Assembly: GCF_001418205.1 (NCBI RefSeq)
Contig: NZ_LIQF01000003.1
Coordinates: forward strand, 1-64,000
From: Marinomonas fungiae
GTDB lineage: Bacteria; Pseudomonadota; Gammaproteobacteria; Pseudomonadales; Marinomonadaceae
Direction of reading: 5' to 3'
DNA: 64,000 nucleotides
Positions within the stretch are counted from its first letter, which is position 1. Every line of letters begins with the position of its first letter. Positions 1-6,832 of this stretch are shown here, piece by piece. Below the pieces are notes generated by a model. The model saw only the letters and a program-made list of their open reading frames with translations. It was not told the origin of the DNA and did no database searches. The position numbers and the translations under genes are program-made.

Positions 1-279
1 TGATAAGCCTGCAAACAGCCGCATTGAGGTTATCTCGTAGAGAGCATCTTCCATCGCAGGATCACTCATGTTGTACCAGTTCTGCATAAAGTGAATACGC
101 AGCATGGTAGCGAGAGGATATGGACGTCGACCATTGCCAGCTTTGGGGTAGAAGGGTTCAATTTGAGCTTCAAGCTGCTGCCATGGAATCAGTCCATTCA
201 TTCGAGCAAGGAAAAGCTCTTTGCGGGTTTTGCGGCGTTTGCTGGTAAATTCGGTATCGGCGAAGGAGAGCTGGTTCAT
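1..279 (-). CDS. IS5-family transposase, N-terminal part only (continues off the left edge)
   Basis: The minus strand reads an uninterrupted 93-codon open frame starting [11 protein letters not shown] and continuing through [31 protein letters not shown] and [19 protein letters not shown]. These are the typical N-terminal stretches of IS5-group DDE transposases (DUF772 region). The catalytic domain lies beyond the window. The start ATG at 279-277 follows a minus-strand AACTGTGACTCCTACCCTGC leader. No stop or frameshift is seen, so the gene may be intact outside the window. The end of the element should lie shortly upstream of the start, about 310-345, exactly where the neighbouring FRG gene loses its 5' end. 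I could not identify the terminal inverted repeat with confidence. Confidence 0.88.
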   Translation of the reverse strand, partial: MNQLSFADTEFTSKRRKTRKELFLARMNGLIPWQQLEAQIEPFYPKAGNGRRPYPLATMLRIHFMQNWYNMSDPAMEDALYEITSMRLFAGLS

Positions 280-316
280 GCAGGGTAGGAGTCACAGTTA
301 ATTTAAGTCGGCAAGA

Positions 317-889
317 TTGTCTCATGTTGCCAACTTAATCGCATGTTCCTTAATCTTGGCGCAACATTATGGTGTTCCTACTAGATTACTTGATTGGACA
401 ACTAATCCACTGGTATCTCTTTATTTCGCATCCCTAAAAACAGATTCAAATCTAAGTTTTTTTTCAACAGATGATAAAGATGGCTATATTTTTATATTAA
501 AAGATATTTCTGTATTTGATGATTTTGAAAAGCTAGATTTTTATGAAGGCGGTTATAATCGTGAGCACTTTGAGTCGGTTACTGATTTTTACACTAAGCC
601 ACTTAAAGAATTTAGGTTTTACGAAAATGCACTATTCATAAGACCTGAGTATGTGGATCAACGATATAGAAACCAATCTACTATTCTAATGTATGAAGTA
701 AGGCCCGGTGACCGTTTTCTTCATCTACCTGATCAGGTTAGGGTGCTCAAAGTGCCTGCTATGATAAAACATCAGGTTAGGGTTTATCTAAGGCAATTAG
801 GAATATCAAATGATTTCATCTATCCGAGCTTGGAAGGAGCTGCTCGCAAAGCAGTACTAGACGTTTTTGACTCACCAACTCCCACTTAG
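317..889 (+). pseudogene. FRG-domain protein, 5' end lost at an IS5 junction
   Basis: The reading frame contains the FRG-domain hallmark AQHYGVPTRLLDWTTNPLVS near its very start, followed by LYFASLK and a C-terminal helix-rich part ending with SLEGAARKAVLDVF. In FRG proteins this motif normally sits 60-120 residues into the protein, so the N-terminal part is missing here. There is no convincing start codon: the frame is open from a TTG at 317, with no Shine-Dalgarno, next to the end of the transposase unit. FRG proteins are of unclear biochemical function and are frequent in phage and defence islands. The stretch is visibly AT-richer than the phage genes that follow, suggesting separate acquisition. 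It ends 9 bases before the convergent gene at 899-1618. Confidence 0.75.
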
Positions 890-898
890 TGGAATGGA

Positions 899-1618
899 TT
901 AGTCTCTAATGACTTTCAGGTAGCGATAGTAGAGTTCTATCTCACCTGATTCCAAGTTTACTTCAAGGGTTCCTTGGTCTAAGCAGTCCCTTGCTTTATC
1001 AACTACGGTGAATGCTAGATCAATAATTTTTTCTGGGTTAACAATTGTTGTTTGCTGGTACGAAAATGTTTCGATATTTCCGTCCCAAGGATGTTGAGGG
1101 TACATAGCTATAGTCTCAATATCACGATCAAACTGGAAAAAATAATTGGGTTGGTTTTTAAATTGAGCTTTGGCCATCAGGCTTGCATTGTGAAGGAACG
1201 AGTTTCTAAGAGCATAAAGTGCTTTGATGTCTTCACTGTTTTCTGGGTAGGACGCAAAGTAATAAAGTGCTTTTTTAATACAGCTCGCATCTTTATTTTT
1301 AAAAGCTTCCATATCGCTTCGTTTATAAGCGAAGCCTATTTGCTCAATGATGCCGAATGCCCCTACTATAGGAACAAAATTTTTAGAATATTCTAAATGT
1401 CGGGAGTGGTTAACTTCTCTAAGAACGGTAGGTAGTACAGATCTGAGTAGTCCGTCCTTTAGTCTGTAAACTCCTTGATGCCCTAAGTGAGCGTATGCCA
1501 GCTCATGTAAGCTGAGTTCTTCAACAGTCTTGTTTTGCCAATGAGTTGTATCCATTATCATCCTGAAAGAGTTAGTGGTACTACATAAAAGATCTGGAGA
1601 GCTATTTTTTATTTCCAT
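899..1618 (-). CDS. Uncharacterised protein with a HEPN-like Rx4H motif
   Basis: A 239-residue, AT-rich gene that I cannot assign to a named family. It is predicted soluble, with alternating helices and no signal peptide. The most telling stretch is ALRNSFLHNASL in the middle of the protein. RNSFLH fits the R-x4-6-H signature at the active site of HEPN ribonuclease domains, and 'RNxxxH' in an all-helical setting is typical of them. That is a motif resemblance, not a family assignment. Near the N-terminus, HELAYAHLGHQGVYRLKDGLL could be a further helical pair. It is convergent with the truncated FRG gene and sits just before the phage head genes, a place where cargo or defence genes are often found. 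The start ATG at 1618 is only weakly supported by a ribosome-binding site; an internal Met about 20 codons in is an alternative. Confidence 0.6.
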   Translation of the reverse strand: MEIKNSSPDLLCSTTNSFRMIMDTTHWQNKTVEELSLHELAYAHLGHQGVYRLKDGLLRSVLPTVLREVNHSRHLEYSKNFVPIVGAFGIIEQIGFAYKRSDMEAFKNKDASCIKKALYYFASYPENSEDIKALYALRNSFLHNASLMAKAQFKNQPNYFFQFDRDIETIAMYPQHPWDGNIETFSYQQTTIVNPEKIIDLAFTVVDKARDCLDQGTLEVNLESGEIELYYRYLKVIRD

Positions 1619-1669
1619 TATGATATATCAATTGTTCAAACACTGAACCCCATCTAACTTCCCCCAATT

Positions 1670-1697
1670 CCATACCGCCTTACTCTTGGTGGTATGG
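1670..1697 (+). promoter_or_regulatory. Stem-loop that includes the start codon of the phage protease gene
   Basis: CCATACCGCC (1670-1679) and GGTGGTATGG (1688-1697) can pair over 10 bp with one G-U wobble around an 8-base loop. The second arm contains the ATG of the protease gene at 1694. No T run follows, so it is not a normal terminator. It may hold back translation, or it may be the scar at the prophage's left breakpoint. Confidence 0.35.
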
Positions 1698-2767
1698 AAA
1701 CGAAACGTACACATTCACCCCTTGCTGCTTTAAGCAGCGCTAAACCAACTTCCGAGATTGGCTTTGCGGCTTTGTCCCTAGAGTCTGCTACAGATGGTTG
1801 GTATCAGCTTTTGCCTGCGGGGCATTTCAAAGCTGTTGATGGCCGCCCATATGATGTGGTCGGTGGTCAATGGTTCTTGGATGAATCCACAGCACTGTCA
1901 TTGATCGCGGATCTTAAATCACGCGTCAATCCCACCGTGATCGACTACGAGCATCAAACGCTTTTGGCCGATCAAAATGGCCAACCAGCACCTGCATCCG
2001 GTTGGATCAAGGACACCCAGTGGCGCGAATCCGGTTTATGGATCAAAGCCGATTGGACGTCCCGTGCCGCTGACTACATCAAGGGCGGTGAATACTGCTA
2101 TCTGTCTGCTGTGTTCCCCTACGACAAACAGACAGGCAAGCCCCTGTCTTTGCACTCCGCTGCATTGGTCAACCGTCCAGGTCTCGACGGGCTGAATGCT
2201 GTCGCGCTTCGTTCCCTCCATATTTCCACTCCTGCCAGCCAACAAGAGGACACTCTGATGGATCGTGCCAAGCTCATTGCCGCCCTAGGTCTAACCGACG
2301 CGGCCACCGATGACGACATCCTTGCCAGCTTAAAGCAGCTACAAGATGACAAACAAACTGCTACCAGCGAGTTAGCCACTTTAAAAGCCAACCCGCCAAC
2401 AGCTCAGGTCGATCCGGCCCAGTATGTACCCGTTCAGGTGGTCACCGATCTGCAAGTCGAGATCGCCGCCTTGTCCGCACAGCTGCAAACAGGTGGCCTA
2501 GACAAGCTAATCGACGACGCTAAAAACGATGGTCGTTTACTGCCTGCCATGGAGTCTTGGGCCCGTGAATTAGGTCAGTCGAACTTTGCCGCGTTGAAAA
2601 CCTTCCTTGATCACGCTAAGCCAGTTGCCGCCTTAAAAGCCATGCAAGCAGGGCAGGAGGCACCGCCAGCACAGACGGATGCTCATGGTCTTAACGAAGA
2701 CGAGCTGACGGCTGCCAAGCTCACAGGCAAAACGCCAGATGAGTTTGCCGCGCTGAAGGCTAAGTAA
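1694..2767 (+). CDS. Mu-like head maturation protease (gpI family)
   Basis: This 357-residue protein matches the Mu gpI protease/scaffold architecture. The N-terminal ~185 residues form the protease-like domain, with GWYQLLPAGHFKAVDG near residue 37, then DYEHQTLL, GGEYCYLSAVFPYD and SAALVNRPGLDGLNAVAL. The C-terminal ~170 residues are Ala/Gln-rich and helical, as expected for an internal scaffold. In Mu, gpI processes the head and the C-terminal part is also made alone as scaffold gpZ. The next gene is the major head subunit, the Mu order. The genes normally upstream (portal, gpF, gpG, terminase) are absent. The start codon lies inside a hairpin and has no good Shine-Dalgarno; no alternative start keeps the conserved N-terminus. 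Confidence 0.88.
   Translation: METKRTHSPLAALSSAKPTSEIGFAALSLESATDGWYQLLPAGHFKAVDGRPYDVVGGQWFLDESTALSLIADLKSRVNPTVIDYEHQTLLADQNGQPAPASGWIKDTQWRESGLWIKADWTSRAADYIKGGEYCYLSAVFPYDKQTGKPLSLHSAALVNRPGLDGLNAVALRSLHISTPASQQEDTLMDRAKLIAALGLTDAATDDDILASLKQLQDDKQTATSELATLKANPPTAQVDPAQYVPVQVVTDLQVEIAALSAQLQTGGLDKLIDDAKNDGRLLPAMESWARELGQSNFAALKTFLDHAKPVAALKAMQAGQEAPPAQTDAHGLNEDELTAAKLTGKTPDEFAALKAK
2258..2767 (+). CDS. Scaffold protein made from an internal start in the protease gene (gpZ-like)
   Basis: Inside the protease gene and in the same frame, ATG at 2258 (MDRAKLIAALGLTD...) is preceded by AAGAGGA at 2244-2250, 7 bases upstream. That is a much better ribosome-binding site than the one before the full-length start. 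Translation from here gives 169 residues, rich in Ala, Leu, Gln and Asp and predicted helical. This mirrors Mu, where the scaffold Z is the C-terminal part of I. The internal product is inferred from the strong site and the Mu precedent. Confidence 0.6.
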   Translation: MDRAKLIAALGLTDAATDDDILASLKQLQDDKQTATSELATLKANPPTAQVDPAQYVPVQVVTDLQVEIAALSAQLQTGGLDKLIDDAKNDGRLLPAMESWARELGQSNFAALKTFLDHAKPVAALKAMQAGQEAPPAQTDAHGLNEDELTAAKLTGKTPDEFAALKAK

Positions 2768-2807
2768 GCCTAGCCCTTTAACGATTCATTTAGATAGGAG
2801 CCGCAAT

Positions 2808-3713
2808 ATGGCCATCATTACTCCCGCTCTGATCACCGCGCTGTTTACCTCTTGGAAGGGGGACTTTAAAAACGGTGTGGAATCCGCCAAGCCACAATGG
2901 TCCAAGATCGCCACGGAAGTGCAGTCCAACAGCAAGTCGAACACTTACGGCTGGCTGGGCAAGTTCCCGAAAATGCGTGAATGGATTGGTGATCGTGTTA
3001 TCAATTCCATGCAAGCCCATGGCTACACCATCACCAACAAAACCTTTGAAAGCACCGTAGGCGTGGACCGTGACGACATCGAAGATGACAACGTCGGCAT
3101 CTACGCGCCTATCTTCTCGGAAATGGGCCGCACCTCCGAGATCCAGCCAGATGAGCTGATCTTTGGTCTGCTCAGTGCTGGTACTAGCACCTTGTGTTAC
3201 GACGGTCAGAACTTCTTTGACACCGACCATCCCGTTTACCCGAATGCTGATGGCACAGGCACCGCCGTGTCCGTTGCCAACTGGGACGATAACGCTGGCT
3301 CAGGGACACCTTGGTACGTGCTAGACAACTCCCGTGCCATCAAACCACTGATCCTGCAAAACCGTCGTGCGCCAGCTTTCCTGTCTATGACCAAGCTCGA
3401 TGACGAGCATGTCTTCACCGCTAATGAGTTCCGTTTTGGGGTGGACTGTCGTCGCAACGTGGGCTTCTCGTTCTGGCAGTTGGCGTATGGCTCACGCAAA
3501 GAGCTAAACGCCGACAATCTCTGGGCAGCGATCTCTGCCATGCGTGAGTTCACCGCCGATGGTGGTCAGAAGCTAGGCATCAAACCCACCACATTGGTGG
3601 TGCCACCTTCATTGGAAAAACAAGCTACACGCATGCTAGAGCGCGAGCTAGACAGCAACAGCTCCAACGAACTCAAAGGCAAGCTAGAGCTAGTGGTGGC
3701 GGACTACCTATAA
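2808..3713 (+). CDS. Mu-like major head subunit (gpT family)
   Basis: A 301-residue protein recognisable as the Mu-like major capsid protein. It begins MAIITPALITALFTSWKGDF and contains GRTSEIQPDELIFGLL, DGQNFFDTDHPV and a C-terminal PTTLVVPPSLEKQATRMLER. The last is the domain found in HK97-fold Mu head subunits. It assembles into the icosahedral head around the scaffold encoded just upstream. A clear AGGAG lies 8 bases before the ATG. It is complete in length for the family. It lies 40 bases after the protease/scaffold gene and 50 bases before the gp35-like gene, so all are probably one late transcript. Confidence 0.92.
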   Translation: MAIITPALITALFTSWKGDFKNGVESAKPQWSKIATEVQSNSKSNTYGWLGKFPKMREWIGDRVINSMQAHGYTITNKTFESTVGVDRDDIEDDNVGIYAPIFSEMGRTSEIQPDELIFGLLSAGTSTLCYDGQNFFDTDHPVYPNADGTGTAVSVANWDDNAGSGTPWYVLDNSRAIKPLILQNRRAPAFLSMTKLDDEHVFTANEFRFGVDCRRNVGFSFWQLAYGSRKELNADNLWAAISAMREFTADGGQKLGIKPTTLVVPPSLEKQATRMLERELDSNSSNELKGKLELVVADYL

Positions 3714-3763
3714 GTCCGCTTTCGCCGAACATACGCAATCCTTAAAACGGAGAGGTCAATGAC

Positions 3764-4138
3764 ATGCCGATCACCATTAAGTCCCAAATCGAAGGCTATC
3801 GCCGTGCGGGTGTGGCGCACTCTAAAACGCCTGTTACACACCCTGATGGCACTTTTTCAGAAACGCAGCTGGCCCAGCTCGAAGCGGACCCGCGCATTAC
3901 GCTCACGTTGGACGCCGCGACCGATTCGTCAGATTCAAATGCGACGAATTCTGGGGCCATGGACCCGCAGCGCCTGGCTGAGCTGGTAGCCCATATCAAC
4001 CAGCTCGACAAAGACAACCCATCCCTATGGATGGACAGCGGTGCGCCAAAAGCCTCGTCCATGCCAAATGGCACCAGCGCTGCTGAGCGCGATGCTGCAT
4101 GGGATGCGTTGGTCGCTCAACTGGACGCTGAGGGCTAA
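3764..4138 (+). CDS. Mu gp35/FluMu HI1506-like head-associated protein
   Basis: A 124-residue protein whose first ~50 residues (IEGYRRAGVAHSKTPVTHPD, then FSETQLAQLEADPRITLTL) match the short N-terminal FluMu domain of gp35-type proteins. Those genes always sit between the major head subunit and gp36, as here. The C-terminal half is Asp/Ser-rich with little predicted structure. It is acidic and soluble. Its exact role is not known; a head decoration or completion function is assumed from its position. An out-of-frame ATG 5 bases upstream opens only a short overlapping frame. The true start at 3764 has GGAGAGG 12 bases upstream. Confidence 0.82.
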   Translation: MPITIKSQIEGYRRAGVAHSKTPVTHPDGTFSETQLAQLEADPRITLTLDAATDSSDSNATNSGAMDPQRLAELVAHINQLDKDNPSLWMDSGAPKASSMPNGTSAAERDAAWDALVAQLDAEG

Positions 4139-4140
4139 CC

Positions 4141-4533
4141 ATGTACTGCACCCGCGACGATCTGCTCGACAGTTTTGGCACAAACGTCATTGAGGACTTG
4201 GAATACGGGCGACCTAATGCCGTGACCGAAGCCATCGAAGACGCTAATGGTTTGATCGACGGCTATCTCGCCGCTCGTTATCCATTGCCCTTGGTAACCG
4301 TGCCTGCTGTGTTGAAGCGGATCGCCCGCGATCTGGTGCGCTACGGCTTAGATATCGCCCCATCAGATGTGGTTAGCAAGCGCCGTGATGAGGCGGTGAA
4401 GTTCCTGATGTCGCTCTCTAAAGGGGAAGTGACATTAGGCATGCCCGCCGCCTCCGAACCAGAGAGCCTAGACACCGCAGAGATCCAATCGGATGGCCAT
4501 GTGTTTCGCCGCACGGATAACTCATTCCTATGA
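4141..4533 (+). CDS. DUF1320 protein (Mu gp36 family, head-tail joining)
   Basis: The 130-residue protein begins MYCTRDDLLDSFG, then ANGLIDGYLAARYPLPL and LKRIARDLVRYGL. This is the standard pattern of DUF1320, the gp36 family of Mu-like phages, related to head-tail adaptors such as gp6/gp15-type connectors. It starts 2 bases after the previous stop and overlaps the next start by 4 bases (ATGA), so translation is coupled. The last ~30 residues are variable. It probably forms a ring below the portal, a role known for the structural class and inferred here. Confidence 0.85.
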   Translation: MYCTRDDLLDSFGTNVIEDLEYGRPNAVTEAIEDANGLIDGYLAARYPLPLVTVPAVLKRIARDLVRYGLDIAPSDVVSKRRDEAVKFLMSLSKGEVTLGMPAASEPESLDTAEIQSDGHVFRRTDNSFL

Positions 4534-4952
4534 TCGAGTCTATCGAAAGCCGCCTAAACGGTGCCGTGGAATACGTTGCCAGTGTGGTAGATCTATCCCT
4601 CGCCATGGAGCGACATTCTAACCACCGAGTAGCGGCCTACGTGGTGCCCATCGCCGAGCGTCCACAGCCTGTGCCACCCAGCGCGAGCCGCAAAGCCGCT
4701 CAGCAAGTGGACATGATGTTTGGCGTGGTGATTCGCGTGTCCGTGCTCAATGACAAAGACGGCCAGCGTAGCCGTTCGGTTTTACAAGAGGCCCGCGACG
4801 CTATCCGCGAACGCTTATTCGCCTGGATGCCAGAGGGCGCAACCGTAGGCTTTCAGCTGGGGGCGGGCGATTTAATGAAGATGGAAAAAGGCACCATTTG
4901 GTGGCTCGACCGTTACCTCACTCAATGCCAACGAACCGCCATTGCTCAATAG
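4530..4952 (+). CDS. Mu gp37-like / tail terminator-type protein
   Basis: A 140-residue protein sitting where Mu-like phages carry gp37. It begins MIESIESRLNGAVEYVA and contains QQVDMMFGVVIRV, then QEARDAIRERLFAWMPEG and a C-terminal IWWLDRYLTQC. The beta-strand/helix order and the closing 'W..D.Y' strand resemble tail terminator (gpU-like) proteins, which cap the tail tube for head joining. The start ATG overlaps the preceding stop as ATGA. A tail tube gene with its own strong AGGAG follows 9 bases downstream. Function is inferred from position and fold class. Confidence 0.72.
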   Translation: MIESIESRLNGAVEYVASVVDLSLAMERHSNHRVAAYVVPIAERPQPVPPSASRKAAQQVDMMFGVVIRVSVLNDKDGQRSRSVLQEARDAIRERLFAWMPEGATVGFQLGAGDLMKMEKGTIWWLDRYLTQCQRTAIAQ

Positions 4953-4961
4953 GAGACGATC

Positions 4962-6101
4962 ATGAGTAACAGTTCCAAACGCCGATTAGTCCTGATCGGC
5001 CTAGAAGACAACACCGGAGCCGTATCTGGCCCCATGCAAGTCATTGAAACGCTCTCGGGTTTTGATATGAAGCCAGTCGGCGAGACCATCACTCGTGATG
5101 TGGTGCGCCCATCCATGTCTAAAACAGGCAGCATGGTCGGCGCTAAGAATTTCGACATCACACTGCCGATGGAACTAAAGGCCGGTGGCCTAGATGGCGG
5201 CACCGTCCAACAGCCAGAGCTGCACGCTGCACTGCTGGCTTGTGGTCTAGTGCTACAAGCTGCAAAAGTGATCCATGTAAGCGGACTAACCGCTGGTTAC
5301 TCATTCCAGGACACCATCGACAATACGACTGCTTCTAATACGGCTGGTGAACTGATCCATGCCGTGATGGGCACAGAGTCGGAGCTGTATGTCATTGTCG
5401 AAAACGAGCCTGCTATCGGTGATGAACTGTCTATTGGTACGGCAACGGCGACGGTAACAAGTATCGAAGACGCCTTGGTATGTCGCCCAACGTCCAACCG
5501 AACAGATTTTAAAAAGGTCACAGTACACGGTCACTATGACGGCCAACGCCGCATTGCCACCCATGCGGTGGCGGATTTGTCCTTTGATTGGTCAGCGGGT
5601 CAGTCTGTTACCGCTAACTTCACGTTAAAAGGTAACTACGATTCCCCAGCAGACACGCCAATGCCAGATGCAGAATACAGTGATGCCTTTCCTGCGATTG
5701 TTGAGAGCGCAGGCATGACGCTGGACGACTACCCAACCGACCAAGGCACGATTGAAAAGCTCAGTTTTTCATTGAGCAATGAAATCACCGCTGTACCAGA
5801 CGTAAACAGCCCAAGCGGTCGTGACAGTTACCGTATCTCAGACCGTGCTCCGACAGGCTCCATTGATCCAGAGTCTTTGGCTCTTAACGATTTCAACCCA
5901 TTCGAGTATTGGGAAAACGGCAACAAGGCCGCGATCTTCGCAACCCTTGGCAAAGAGCTGGGCCAGCGTGTCTCCATCGTGCTGCCTGCCACTCAGTTCA
6001 CATCGATCAGTGACAAAGAGCGTGCAGGCAGTGATGCCTATGATCTGCCCTTCGATGTGACGGGTAAATCCGACAACGAATTCTTTTTGTTCTTCCACTA
6101 A
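4962..6101 (+). CDS. Phage tail tube protein
   Basis: A 379-residue protein beginning MSNSSKRRLVLIGLEDNTG, with IETLSGFDMKPVGETITRDVVRP and then KNFDITLPMELKAGG. These are the opening strands of tail tube proteins of Mu-like phages with long non-contractile tails. It is too long for a Mu contractile tube (about 118 residues). Its C-terminal ~150 residues, including ISDRAPTGSIDPESLALNDF, look like the extra domain of siphovirus tube proteins. AGGAG lies 6 bases before the ATG. Lack of a tail-sheath gene here supports a siphovirus-type tail. Confidence 0.82.
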   Translation: MSNSSKRRLVLIGLEDNTGAVSGPMQVIETLSGFDMKPVGETITRDVVRPSMSKTGSMVGAKNFDITLPMELKAGGLDGGTVQQPELHAALLACGLVLQAAKVIHVSGLTAGYSFQDTIDNTTASNTAGELIHAVMGTESELYVIVENEPAIGDELSIGTATATVTSIEDALVCRPTSNRTDFKKVTVHGHYDGQRRIATHAVADLSFDWSAGQSVTANFTLKGNYDSPADTPMPDAEYSDAFPAIVESAGMTLDDYPTDQGTIEKLSFSLSNEITAVPDVNSPSGRDSYRISDRAPTGSIDPESLALNDFNPFEYWENGNKAAIFATLGKELGQRVSIVLPATQFTSISDKERAGSDAYDLPFDVTGKSDNEFFLFFH

Positions 6102-6140
6102 TCCGGCGCTGACCACAGCCCACTATTAAAGGTACTAACC

Positions 6141-6476
6141 ATGACATTACGCCTAAACACACACCGTACTTTTGCGAAGTCAGTAAACATCGAATATCTC
6201 GACGATAACGGCAAAACCCAAAAAGGCGCTTTTGGTGCGACCTTCAAGATCTTGCCTAACACCGAGTTAATGGACGACAGCAACTCAGGTAAGCGTGTCT
6301 TGGATATGGTGCTGGTCAGCATCAAAGAAGATGAGCTAGAGCTCATTGGTGCAGATGGCCAACCGCTAAAAGGTGCTGAACTTCTGGAAGCTGCCAAGGC
6401 GGATCCAACTATCGCTAATGCTCTGATGGATACCTACAACGAAGGTGTCGCAAAAAAGGCCCGCAACCGAATTTAG
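6141..6476 (+). CDS. Tail assembly chaperone, short form (G-like)
   Basis: A 111-residue acidic protein located between the tail tube and tape measure genes, the fixed place of the tail assembly chaperone. It contains GAFGATFKILPNTELMDDS and VLDMVLVSIKEDELELIG and ends in a basic KKARNRI tail read just past the slippery site. In lambda (G/GT) and many other phages this protein coats the tape measure during tail assembly. Most ribosomes should terminate at TAG 6474-6476, and a minority shift frame at 6452-6458 to make a longer form. Confidence 0.8.
   Translation: MTLRLNTHRTFAKSVNIEYLDDNGKTQKGAFGATFKILPNTELMDDSNSGKRVLDMVLVSIKEDELELIGADGQPLKGAELLEAAKADPTIANALMDTYNEGVAKKARNRI
6452..6458 (+). promoter_or_regulatory. 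Programmed -1 frameshift slippery site A AAA AAG
   Basis: The zero-frame codons are GCA AAA AAG, which places the canonical heptamer A-AAA-AAG exactly in the X-XXY-YYZ register used for -1 slippage (as in dnaX). It lies 15 bases before the stop of the upstream frame. The -1 frame is then open without a stop down to 6829. Such a site at this gene position is conserved across tailed phages. Confidence 0.85.
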
Positions 6477-6829
6477 TTGAAGTTGCTAAGTATCTGGCTG
6501 GGTCATCTAAAAAAGGTGCCCCAGCAGATAACGATGAGCTAGATGCACTGCTTCCCGAAGAGGTTGCGGCATCCATCAAAGCCAAACGCACCCAAGAGTG
6601 TGAATCCGATGACTGTTGGGTGCTCCCTGAAAACTGGACTGCGACCATGCTGTTTCTACAGTGCAAATCCTGCTGGCAATACAGTGCCATGGGGCAGCTA
6701 CTGGGTATGAATTACAGCGCGGTCGATGTGGTGATCAACCGAGCGTTTGAAGAGCCGGTTGAAAGTGAAGACTTTCGACGCTTTCAAGCACTGGAACACC
6801 ATTTCATAAACGAGATTAACGAGTCGTAA
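6458..6829 (+). CDS. Frameshift extension of the tail assembly chaperone (T part of GT; DUF1799-like)
   Basis: The -1 frame after the slippery site is open for 123 residues. Its first part (linker GPQPNLVEVAKYLAGSS and an acidic stretch) leads into LPENWTATMLFLQCKSCWQY and AVDVVINRAFEEP, resembling DUF1799, the usual T part of phage tail chaperones. Read as one product from 6141 it gives about 229 residues. No ribosome-binding site precedes any start in this part; the only candidate, GTG at 6620, would cut off the linker. Expression through frameshifting is therefore more likely than independent initiation. The stop is 3 bases before the tape measure start. Confidence 0.78.
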   Translation, partial: GPQPNLVEVAKYLAGSSKKGAPADNDELDALLPEEVAASIKAKRTQECESDDCWVLPENWTATMLFLQCKSCWQYSAMGQLLGMNYSAVDVVINRAFEEPVESEDFRRFQALEHHFINEINES

Positions 6830-6832
6830 CCT

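Noticed and set aside
91..288. A 65-codon plus-strand open frame
   Set aside because: It is antisense to the IS5-type transposase, whose protein motifs are clear.
1052..1396. A 114-codon plus-strand frame
   Set aside because: It is the complement of the HEPN-motif gene and shows no protein-like features.
6620..6829. An independent small gene starting at GTG 6620
   Set aside because: The frame continues upstream without a stop to the slippery site and no ribosome-binding site precedes the GTG.
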